From positions 1 to 6,074 of the forward strand of contig JAISQH010000097.1 in the NCBI GenBank assembly GCA_031274385.1: a DNA stretch of 6,074 nt, read 5' to 3'. A program made the position numbers and the translations under genes. Origin of the DNA: Planctomycetaceae bacterium (GTDB lineage: Bacteria > Planctomycetota > Planctomycetia > Pirellulales > Thermoguttaceae). Positions 1 through 6,058 of the stretch are shown here, piece after piece; the first letter of the stretch is position 1; the number at the start of each line of letters is the position of its first letter. The notes under the pieces were generated by a model. It did no database searches, was not told the origin of the DNA, and saw only the letters and a program-made list of their open reading frames with translations.

Positions 1-3000
1 TGCGAATTCGACTATTCCGGGACACAAGCCTGTAAGGCGTTACGGGAAGAGGGTTACGAGATTGTTTTGGTCAATTCCAATCCGGCAACCATCATGACGG
101 ATCCGGCGGAATTCAACACCGTCGGCGCAGACCGAACTTACATCGAACCCATCACTCCCGAACATGTCACCGCCATTCTCCGAAAAGAACGTCCCGACGC
201 CCTCTTGCCAACTCTTGGCGGACAAACAGCGTTGAATGTCGCTCTGCAAGTCGCCGAAACAGGAATCCTCGAAGAACTCGGCATCGAAATGATCGGTGCC
301 GATCGCGATGTTATTCGCCGCGCCGAAGACCGTGACCTGTTTCGCGAAACCATGCGGAACGCCGGAATTGATCTGCCCAAAAGCGAATTGGCTCGAAATC
401 GCGATGAAGCCTTTGCCGCGTTGGAGATTATCGGTTTGCCCTGTGTTGTCCGCCCCGCCTTCACACTGGGAGGAACCGGCGGAGGTATCGCCTACAATAA
501 AGAAGAATTCGACAAAATTGTCAGCGGAGGGCTCGCCGCCAGTATGGTCAACGAAGTCCTCATCGAAGAATGTCTCGCCGGTTGGAAAGAATTTGAAATG
601 GAAATGATGCGCGACCAAAATGATAATGTCGTCGTTGTCTGTTCCATCGAAAATTTTGACCCAATGGGAATTCATACGGGAGATTCCATTACGGTTGCTC
701 CGGTTCAAACCATGACCGACCGGGAATATCAGGCAATGAGAGACGCGTCGCTCAAAATTATTCGAGCAGTCGGCGTCGAAACCGGCGGTTGCAATATCCA
801 ATTCGCTCAAAATCCCAAAACCGGACGGCTTGTCGTGATTGAAATGAATCCGCGAGTCAGCCGCAGTTCCGCGTTGGCTTCCAAAGCCACCGGTTTTCCG
901 ATCGCGAAAATTGCGGCAAAAGTTGCGGTCGGCTACACGCTGGACGAATTACGCAACGACATAACCCAAACAACCAGCGTTTGTTTTGAACCGACCATTG
1001 ATTATTGTGTGGTAAAAATCCCCCGATTTGCTTTTGAAAAATTCCCGGAAGGAAATGAGACGTTGTCGATTCAGATGAAGTCGGTCGGCGAAGCAATGGG
1101 AATCGGGCGAACCTTCAAGGAGGCGTTGCACAAAACAATCCGGTCACTGGAAAACCGGCGTTTCGGATTGTTCGGACTTGACGACACGCCGCTTTCTCTT
1201 GATGAGTTGTATCGGAAAATCGGCGTGCCGACACGGGATCGGCTTTTTCAACTGGCTGCTGCGTTGCGGCAAAAAGCGGATATTGACACGTTGTACCGTT
1301 TGACGGGAATTGATCCTTGGTTTCTTGAACAAATTGCGGAACTTGTCCAGACCGAACAAGAGTTGGAAGGTCGTCGGCTTGACGATCTGGCTCCGGGTGA
1401 AATGCTTCATCTCAAACGGTTGGGATTTTCGGATCGCCGTCTTGGTGAAATTCTCGGTTCCACCGAAAAATGGGTTCGCACGCAACGTCTGGAGCAAGGG
1501 ATTGCCGCTGTTCGGAAAATGGTTGATACATGCGGCGCGGAGTTTGCCGCTGTAACGCCTTATTATTATACGACCTACGGCGAGGATGACGAACCGAGTT
1601 TGCCGGACTCCCGAAAATCCGTTCTCATTCTTGGCGGCGGTCCCAACCGGATCGGTCAAGGAATTGAGTTTGATTATTGTTGTTGCCATGCCGCCTTCAC
1701 GGTTAAGAAATGCGGTTATCGGGCAATCATGATGAATTGCAACCCGGAAACGGTTTCGACTGATTATGATACTTCGGACGTTCTTTATTTTGAACCGTTG
1801 ACGCTGGAAGATGTTTTGGGCGTTATCGCACACGAAAAACCAATCGGCGTAGTCTTGCAGTTTGGCGGTCAAACGCCGCTCAACTTAGCCAAAGCGTTAG
1901 CGGAGGAAGGCGTTCCGATTTTGGGAACCGATGTTGCATCTATTGCGTTGGCGGAAGACCGGCGTCAATTCGGCGAAATGTTGCAGGAACTCGAAATCCG
2001 GCAAACTGCCGGTGCCACCGCCATTGAACTCGACGAAGCGTTGACCGCTGCCGAACGTATTGGATTTCCGGTGTTGATGCGTCCCAGTTTTGTGTTGGGC
2101 GGAGCCAAAATGGAAATCATCTTTGACCGCGAAGACCTGAAATCGTACTGGAACGCCTTGCTTGAATATTCACGCCAAGCGGATTTGACGTTGAGTGAAG
2201 AACGCCCGATTCTGATTGACCGGTTCTTGGAAGATGCGATTGAGATTGATGTTGACGCGGTTGCGGACGGCGAATCGGTGATGGTGGCTGCCGTCATGGA
2301 ACACATCGAAGAAGCCGGAATTCATAGTGGCGATTCGGCTTGTTCGTTGCCGCCGATTTCGCTGACGCCGAAACTGATCCGGCAACTGGAAGACGCCACC
2401 CGAAAAATCGCTCTTAAAATGAATGTGATCGGGTTGCTCAATATTCAGTTTGCGATTAAAAACAATTTGGTGTACGTTTTGGAGGTGAATCCGCGTGCCA
2501 GCCGCACGATTCCGTTTGTCAGCAAGGCGATTGGCGAACCGATGGCGAGTATTGCGACGCGGGTGATGTTGGGGGAAAAGTTACCGGCGATGTTTTTGGC
2601 AAAGCCGTTCCGCCGTTGGCAGGAGATGAATTATGTTGCGGTCAAGGAATCGGTTTTCCCTTGGACGCGGTTTCCCGGTGTGGACACGCGGCTCGGTCCT
2701 GAAATGAAATCGACCGGCGAAGTCATGGGAATTGCGGAGACCTTCGGCGAAGCGTTTGCCAAAGGGGAAACCGGAACCGGCGTTCCGATTCCGCTTTCCG
2801 GCAACGTCTTTATTTCGGTAAAGGATTCCGACAAGCCTTTTGTCGGAGAAATTCTGAAACAACTTGCCAAACTTGGTTTTCAGATTATTGCATCGCGTGG
2901 AACCGGAGCAGTGATTGGCAGTATGGGGTTTGAGGTGGAGACTGTTTCAAAGATTGTCGAAGGGGAACGTCCAAACATTTTAGACCGACTGATTGACGGC

Positions 3001-3195
3001 AAGGTTCAATGGATAATCAACACGCCTTCCGGTAAAAATCCGCATCGTGACGAAGTGCTGATCCGAACAACCGCAATGCGTCTTGGCATTCCGCTTGTAA
3101 CAACAATTCGCGGTGCCAAAGCGTTCTTAGAAGCGGTTCTATTCCTCCGTGAAAATCCCAATGTCGCTGTTAAAGCCATTCAGGATTATCTTTGA
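1..3195 (+). CDS. carB: Carbamoyl phosphate synthase large subunit, 5'-truncated by the window edge
   Basis: CarB is the synthetase subunit of cytoplasmic carbamoyl phosphate synthase. It uses two ATP, bicarbonate and ammonia (channelled from glutamine by CarA) to make carbamoyl phosphate for pyrimidines and arginine. The frame is open from base 1, starting CEFDYSGTQACKALREEGY, which aligns with about residue 24 of E. coli CarB. The TTG at 67 is therefore internal, not the start. The 1064 residues present plus about 23 missing are close to the family length (1073 in E. coli). Visible in order: first ATP-grasp half with RPAFTLGGTGGG (151-162) and EMNPRVSRSSA (281-291); oligomerisation region (about 380-540) ending near VDTCGAEFA (508-516); GGGPNRIGQGIEFDY (545-559) opening the second half; second ATP-grasp with RPSFVLGGAKMEI (694-706) and EVNPRASRT (828-836); MGS-like allosteric domain from about 932 with INTPSG (1006-1011). 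Both active halves look intact. The stop is TGA at 3193-3195. CarA is not in the window. Synonymous codon choice changes along the gene (see findings). Confidence 0.98.
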   Translation, partial: CEFDYSGTQACKALREEGYEIVLVNSNPATIMTDPAEFNTVGADRTYIEPITPEHVTAILRKERPDALLPTLGGQTALNVALQVAETGILEELGIEMIGADRDVIRRAEDRDLFRETMRNAGIDLPKSELARNRDEAFAALEIIGLPCVVRPAFTLGGTGGGIAYNKEEFDKIVSGGLAASMVNEVLIEECLAGWKEFEMEMMRDQNDNVVVVCSIENFDPMGIHTGDSITVAPVQTMTDREYQAMRDASLKIIRAVGVETGGCNIQFAQNPKTGRLVVIEMNPRVSRSSALASKATGFPIAKIAAKVAVGYTLDELRNDITQTTSVCFEPTIDYCVVKIPRFAFEKFPEGNETLSIQMKSVGEAMGIGRTFKEALHKTIRSLENRRFGLFGLDDTPLSLDELYRKIGVPTRDRLFQLAAALRQKADIDTLYRLTGIDPWFLEQIAELVQTEQELEGRRLDDLAPGEMLHLKRLGFSDRRLGEILGSTEKWVRTQRLEQGIAAVRKMVDTCGAEFAAVTPYYYTTYGEDDEPSLPDSRKSVLILGGGPNRIGQGIEFDYCCCHAAFTVKKCGYRAIMMNCNPETVSTDYDTSDVLYFEPLTLEDVLGVIAHEKPIGVVLQFGGQTPLNLAKALAEEGVPILGTDVASIALAEDRRQFGEMLQELEIRQTAGATAIELDEALTAAERIGFPVLMRPSFVLGGAKMEIIFDREDLKSYWNALLEYSRQADLTLSEERPILIDRFLEDAIEIDVDAVADGESVMVAAVMEHIEEAGIHSGDSACSLPPISLTPKLIRQLEDATRKIALKMNVIGLLNIQFAIKNNLVYVLEVNPRASRTIPFVSKAIGEPMASIATRVMLGEKLPAMFLAKPFRRWQEMNYVAVKESVFPWTRFPGVDTRLGPEMKSTGEVMGIAETFGEAFAKGETGTGVPIPLSGNVFISVKDSDKPFVGEILKQLAKLGFQIIASRGTGAVIGSMGFEVETVSKIVEGERPNILDRLIDGKVQWIINTPSGKNPHRDEVLIRTTAMRLGIPLVTTIRGAKAFLEAVLFLRENPNVAVKAIQDYL

Positions 3196-3217
3196 TGTTA
3201 ACGGTAATTATTCGCGA

Positions 3218-3272
3218 CTGCCTATTTTGTTTTTCAAGTTTGCACGCAAATGAAAATAGACAGATACTTTTT
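3218..3272 (+). terminator. Possible Rho-independent terminator of carB
   Basis: Starting 23 bases after the carB stop, CTGcCTATTTT (3218-3228) can pair with AAAATAGaCAG (3253-3263), 10 of 11 positions. An inner TTTG-CACG-CAAA hairpin sits at 3239-3250. An alternative fold pairs TTTTCA (3231-3236) with TGAAAA (3251-3256) over the same inner stem. A run of five T lies at 3268-3272, four bases after the outer stem. The stem is A/T-rich and has a large asymmetric internal loop, so it would be a weak terminator. Position and T-run fit the role; strength is doubtful. Confidence 0.3.
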
Positions 3273-3291
3273 ATCGTGTATTTAATATTTT

Positions 3292-3322
3292 CCTTTTTTC
3301 TTTTTGTCAAAAACAAAAGAGG
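3292..3322. repeat. Imperfect T/A palindrome between convergent genes
   Basis: CCTT-TTTT-C-TTTTT (3292-3305) faces AAAAA-C-AAAA-GAGG (3309-3322) across a three-base GTC loop. Read as plus-strand RNA, 13 of 14 positions pair, including one U-G wobble, with a single C/C mismatch. It lies 14 bases beyond the kinase stop codon and about 97 bases beyond the carB stop. Neither orientation is followed by a T-run, so it is not a standard intrinsic terminator. It may still help separate the two convergent transcripts, or it may simply reflect homopolymer-rich DNA. Confidence 0.3.
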
Positions 3323-3336
3323 TTGTTACGATTTAA

Positions 3337-4920
3337 TTATTGTCCATCCGCTGGCAGTTCGACGACGAAAGTGGAGCCGCAACCGTGACCATTACTGTAC
3401 GCTTTGATGCGACCGTGATGATCTTCGACAATCCTGTACGTAATCGAAAGTCCCAAGCCTGTACCTTGACCATGTTCACGGCGGGTAAAAAAAGGTTCAA
3501 AAATATTCTTCAAAACCGATTCGTCCATTCCGATTCCATTGTCCTCAACCGTCAGTAAAGCAAGATTCTTTTCCTGTCGTAATTGTACCGTTACAAGCCC
3601 CTCCGTATTTGTACAGTGCAGGGCGTTTGTCAGAAGATTAAGAACAACTTGTTTCATTTCCTGCGGATTGACTGTTATCTCAAATGATTCCGGCAAGTCC
3701 AACCGGATTTCTTTTCGCTTGAACGCATCGTGTTGCCGGGTCATTTCAACAATATCCGTAATAAGTGTCACAAGATCAGTGCGTTGACGCTCTTGCCGTT
3801 CTGAGCGGGCGAAGTTTAATAGTTTTTCCGTAATGCCCTTGCAGCGAAATGCTTCGTCCTGAATCATTTTAAGATAACGTTTCGCATATTCCGTTTCATC
3901 CGAACCGCGTCCGTTTTGGGCTAAAACGGAAACGATACGGCGTTGCAACGATTCGGCGCAAGTTGAAATTGCCATGAGCGGATTGTTGATTTCGTGCGCC
4001 ACTCCGGCGGCAAGGAACCCGACACTCGCAAGCCGTTCACTCTGAACCAACTCGCGCGAACGTTCCCGTACCTGATTGTCAAGATCGTTACGAATATCCT
4101 CAAACCGTTGCGTCATTCGGTTCATTGCCTCCGCCAATTCCGCCATTTCGTCATGAGATTGCAATTCGATACGATATTGAAATGTTCCGTCGGCAATCTT
4201 GCGGGAACCTTCAATCAGTTGACCAAGCGGTTTGAAAATCCAAATGTACGAAATCCGAATCAGTAGACCCGTCAACAACGCAGAAATCGCGACAGAAATA
4301 ATTGCAATCGCGTTGAGCCAACGCGCCCGGCGTTTCATTGTTTGAGAATAACCTTTGAGTTCTTCATGAAGATAACTGGGCAACGTGTTGGCAAGTTGTT
4401 GGAGTTTTTTTAATTGTACGTCAATCACTTCCAGAGTTGTATCTGTTACTTTATCTTCGTTTTGCGAAAGAGCAAGGTTTAGCGCGTTCAACGCATCAAG
4501 CGAACGCCGAATATCGTTGACGGTTGAAAATTCCTGTTTAAACCCGTCTTCGACACCGATTTCGGCAACCCGGTCATTTAGTAATTGCCGGTATTCCTGA
4601 TAAGCCTGTTCAAGACCGAACAAGGGTTTCTTAAATTGTGTTTCGAGAATCGGGCGGTCGTCTCCGGTATCAAGCGGCGACAAGCGAAGCCGTGTACGGC
4701 GAACTCCGCGAAATTCACTCAATATTGTTCGTAATTCACCGGCGTAACCGCTCAGTTTTCCGGCAACCGGAAGCACATTGGCTCGCCAGGCAATGTCACG
4801 TACTTGTTTTTTGTACAAACTCACCGCGTAATGTCCCGCGAGAGCCGACAGGAAAACCAGCAAAAACAGGAGGGTCAATGCCGTCCACATTGTAAAACGA
4901 ATAGAACGTCGCTTTATCAT
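3337..4920 (-). CDS. Membrane-bound HAMP sensor histidine kinase
   Basis: This 527-residue protein is a two-component sensor kinase that autophosphorylates a histidine and passes the phosphate to a response regulator; signal and partner are unknown. Residues 12-34 form a membrane segment. Residues 35-200 form a mostly helical, probably extracytoplasmic sensor region that I cannot assign to a named family. A second membrane segment spans about 201-224. A HAMP linker follows (about 222-275, with P231 and DEMAEL at 257-262), then a helix with SERLASVGFLAAGVAHEINN (294-313) carrying the phospho-acceptor H309. The ATPase domain shows the N box around N428/N432, G1 DNGIGM (460-465), F box FEPFFTR (474-480) and G2 GTGLGL (486-491), so it looks catalytically complete. 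It ends without a fused receiver. The ATG at 4918-4920 puts the membrane helix near the N terminus, but its upstream region has no clear Shine-Dalgarno sequence. It lies 72 bases downstream of the glmU-like gene on the same strand and converges with carB. No response regulator gene is nearby. Confidence 0.93.
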   Translation of the reverse strand: MIKRRSIRFTMWTALTLLFLLVFLSALAGHYAVSLYKKQVRDIAWRANVLPVAGKLSGYAGELRTILSEFRGVRRTRLRLSPLDTGDDRPILETQFKKPLFGLEQAYQEYRQLLNDRVAEIGVEDGFKQEFSTVNDIRRSLDALNALNLALSQNEDKVTDTTLEVIDVQLKKLQQLANTLPSYLHEELKGYSQTMKRRARWLNAIAIISVAISALLTGLLIRISYIWIFKPLGQLIEGSRKIADGTFQYRIELQSHDEMAELAEAMNRMTQRFEDIRNDLDNQVRERSRELVQSERLASVGFLAAGVAHEINNPLMAISTCAESLQRRIVSVLAQNGRGSDETEYAKRYLKMIQDEAFRCKGITEKLLNFARSERQERQRTDLVTLITDIVEMTRQHDAFKRKEIRLDLPESFEITVNPQEMKQVVLNLLTNALHCTNTEGLVTVQLRQEKNLALLTVEDNGIGMDESVLKNIFEPFFTRREHGQGTGLGLSITYRIVEDHHGRIKAYSNGHGCGSTFVVELPADGQ

Positions 4921-4942
4921 CGGTCTTGAAATTCATTCCCGT

Positions 4943-4992
4943 TAAAATACGTCCCAATAATTTTAATGCACAAAATCCGTATTTTAGTACGG
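4943..4992 (-). promoter_or_regulatory. Two competing hairpins between the glmU-like and kinase genes
   Basis: On the minus strand, the base right after the glmU-like stop begins CCGTA-CTAAAA-TACGG (4992-4977), followed by ATTTTG; this could be a weak terminator. A second pairing, TAAAATACG (4986-4978) with CGTATTTTA (4951-4943), is a perfect 9-bp stem with a 26-base loop. It uses bases from the first hairpin, so the two are mutually exclusive. Such an arrangement could modulate read-through into the kinase gene. The stems are short and A/T-rich, and function is inference only. Confidence 0.25.
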
Positions 4993-5763
4993 TTAGAGAT
5001 TTTGCAACGCGGCTTCCACGATTTTCGCTTCGTCCACCGTGTTGATTCCGAGACTTTCTATCGGCTTGAGAACCGGCAAGGCAATCACTCGTTGACCTTG
5101 CGATTTCATTACTGCCGGAACATCCGTAACGTAATATTCCTTTTGAGCATTATCTGTTCTTAAATGGTTCAATGCGTTCAATAAGTCCGGTGTGTGGAAA
5201 ACATAATAACTCATATTGACTTCCTTGATCCTTTTCTGTTCCGTGTTGGCATCTTTTTCTTCAACAATACCAACAAACTCACCTTCGCGATTACGGACAA
5301 TTCGTCCCAGACCAACCGGATCATCTTTGATTACTGTTCCAAGAATACAGGACGGCAACGATATTTGTTCCGGTTTCTCGTTGGAAGTGTACGCTTCAAA
5401 CAGTTTGAGAATCGATTCGACCTGAATCATCGGACAATCACCGGCAACAACAAGAGTTGCTCCGGTATGATTTTGTAACTCATTTCGGCAAACCATGACG
5501 GCGTGACCGGTTCCGAGTTGTTCGGTTTGTTCAACAAACACGAGATGATTCCGATGAAGGCGAGGTGCCAACGTTTTTCGTACTAAATCACTTCGATAAC
5601 CGACCACCACCACCACTTTCCCGATATTGGCTTTTTCCAACGTATCAAGAACGTATTCGATCATCGGTCTGCCGCAAACAGGATAGAGAACTTTCGGAAG
5701 TTCGGATTTCATCCGGGTTCCCTTACCGGCTGCCATCACAACAGCGTATTGGTTTTCTGTCAT
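4993..5763 (-). CDS. Single-domain GlmU-type UDP-N-acetylglucosamine pyrophosphorylase
   Basis: This 256-residue cytoplasmic enzyme matches the N-terminal uridylyltransferase half of GlmU, which makes UDP-GlcNAc and pyrophosphate from UTP and GlcNAc-1-phosphate for peptidoglycan, LPS and other glycans. Seen in order: VMAAGKGTRMKSELPKV (9-25), the nucleotide-binding loop with R17 and K24; EQTEQLGTGHA (78-88); GDCP (108-111), with D109 as expected metal ligand; GLGRIV (151-156); GIVEEKDA (165-172); VNMS (182-185), where GlmU normally has NTG; KEYYVTD (208-214); and LGIN (238-241), with N241 matching the second metal ligand. Bifunctional GlmU is about 456 residues; the left-handed beta-helix acetyltransferase half is absent. 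The stop is clean and only 72 bases precede the next gene, so this is not a frameshift. The ATG at 5761-5763 places the loop at the usual distance from the N terminus; no Shine-Dalgarno sequence is evident. Another sugar-1-phosphate substrate is possible. It may be co-transcribed with the kinase. Confidence 0.88.
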   Translation of the reverse strand: MTENQYAVVMAAGKGTRMKSELPKVLYPVCGRPMIEYVLDTLEKANIGKVVVVVGYRSDLVRKTLAPRLHRNHLVFVEQTEQLGTGHAVMVCRNELQNHTGATLVVAGDCPMIQVESILKLFEAYTSNEKPEQISLPSCILGTVIKDDPVGLGRIVRNREGEFVGIVEEKDANTEQKRIKEVNMSYYVFHTPDLLNALNHLRTDNAQKEYYVTDVPAVMKSQGQRVIALPVLKPIESLGINTVDEAKIVEAALQNL

Positions 5764-5801
5764 TGTTAAATTAACGTTATTGTTATTGAGTTAACGAACT
5801 A

Positions 5802-5807
5802 ATTATA
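5802..5807 (-). promoter_or_regulatory. Candidate -10 box for the glmU-like gene
   Basis: The minus strand reads a perfect TATAAT here. Transcription would start near 5795, giving an AT-rich leader of about 32 bases before the ATG at 5763. The hexamer 17 bases upstream (ATCAAT, 5830-5825) is a poor -35 match. If this promoter is real, it may need an activator. It is the only strong -10 match I noticed upstream of this gene, but TATAAT arises easily in AT-rich DNA. Confidence 0.35.
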
Positions 5808-5827
5808 CTTTCGGCAGTCACACGATT

Positions 5828-5862
5828 GATGTTTTGGCAAATTATTTGGTCAATTATTTGGT
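5828..5862 (-). repeat. Short repeat array (12-bp period) upstream of the glmU-like gene
   Basis: On the minus strand, ACCAAATAATT occurs at 5862-5852 and again, identically, at 5850-5840. A third, degenerate version (GCCAAAACATC, 5838-5828, 7 of 11 matches) continues the same 12-bp period. Relative to the start predicted from the TATAAT box, the copies centre near -62, -50 and -38, where activators commonly bind. The repeat is plain in the sequence; regulator binding is inference. Confidence 0.45.
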
Positions 5863-5889
5863 TTTGAACTACGAACGATGAATTAAAAC

Positions 5890-5898
5890 AACTCCGTA
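5890..5898 (+). repeat. Truncated copy of the ACTCCG palindrome
   Basis: AACTCCGTA matches the left arm and loop of the nearby 17-bp palindromes, with the GTA loop seen in the rightmost copy. The right arm is missing and an A-tract takes its place. It lies 13 bases before the equivalent bases of the first complete copy. It is probably a decayed repeat end. Confidence 0.4.
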
Positions 5899-5901
5899 AA
5901 A

Positions 5902-5927
5902 AAACTCCGAAGGAGTTTCATTTGGAT
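5902..5927 (+). repeat. Palindromic repeat, copy 1 (AAACTCC-GAA-GGAGTTT)
   Basis: A perfect 7-bp inverted repeat with a GAA loop occupies 5902-5918. Similarity to copy 2 (5978-6003) continues past the palindrome to GAT, with 22 of 26 bases the same. The closing pair is A-T here and G-C in the other two copies, so both arms changed together. Resemblance to REP-like interspersed elements is inference. Confidence 0.75.
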
Positions 5928-5928
5928 A

Positions 5929-5957
5929 ACCCCGTGCAAGCTTGCGCAGCACGGGGT
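5929..5957. repeat. GC-rich hairpin (ACCCCGTGC / GCACGGGGT)
   Basis: A perfect 9-bp inverted repeat, 5929-5937 with 5949-5957, encloses an 11-base loop. The palindrome GCAAGCTTGC (5936-5945) overlaps the left arm and loop, so an alternative fold exists. The GC-rich stem stands out against AT-rich surroundings and sits between palindrome copies 1 and 2. No T-run follows in either direction, so an intrinsic terminator is unlikely; a REP-type element is a better guess. Confidence 0.7.
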
Positions 5958-5977
5958 AAGTCATCACAAATTGACCG

Positions 5978-6003
5978 GAACTCCGAAGGAGTTCAATTTT
6001 GAT
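5978..6003 (+). repeat. Palindromic repeat, copy 2 (GAACTCC-GAA-GGAGTTC)
   Basis: A perfect 7-bp inverted repeat with a GAA loop lies at 5978-5994, followed by a tail shared with copy 1. Flanking CACAAA (5965-5970) and TTTGTG (6005-6010) could extend the fold into a longer interrupted stem. The right arm contains AAGGAG, a Shine-Dalgarno-like string. Confidence 0.75.
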
Positions 6004-6038
6004 GTTTGTGGTTACTGTGACAAAATTAATCCCTTTTT

Positions 6039-6058
6039 ATTGAACTCCTACGGAGTTC
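6039..6058 (-). repeat. Palindromic repeat, copy 3 (inverted; GTA loop)
   Basis: On the minus strand this reads GAACTCCGTAGGAGTTCAAT, matching copy 2 at 19 of 20 bases; the only difference is in the loop (GTA for GAA). The core palindrome is 6042-6058. The CAAT tail, which extends outside the palindrome, shows it lies in the opposite orientation to copies 1 and 2. Confidence 0.75.

Noticed and set aside
67..69. TTG at 67 as the carB start
   Set aside because: The upstream codons from base 1 encode conserved CarB residues, so the real start is outside the window.
40..810. 256-codon open frame on the minus strand opposite carB
   Set aside because: It lies wholly inside carB, shows no recognisable motifs, and carB is unambiguous on the other strand. 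It is a shadow frame.
1144..1872. 242-codon open frame on the minus strand opposite carB
   Set aside because: Also fully antisense to conserved carB sequence, with a composition unlike a real protein and no domain I can see.
3195..3407. Small plus-strand frame starting ATG at 3195, overlapping the carB stop in a TGATG arrangement
   Set aside because: The overlap looks like translational coupling, but the frame is mostly AT-rich spacer, then runs 71 bases antisense into the kinase 3' end. The hydrophobic stretch follows from T-rich DNA, and nothing supports expression.
4931..4971. Separate promoter for the kinase (TTGTGC, 18 bases, TATTTT on the minus strand)
   Set aside because: Matches to consensus are weak (3 of 6 and 4 of 6) in AT-rich DNA, which is too little to call.
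5929..5957. Intrinsic terminator of a gene to the right
   Set aside because: The stem is strong, but no T-run follows on either strand and the loop is long and self-complementary.
5890..6058. CRISPR array
   Set aside because: The repeated units are 17-26 bases, in mixed orientation, at unequal spacing (76 and 64 bases between centres) and interrupted by a different palindrome. No cas gene is present.
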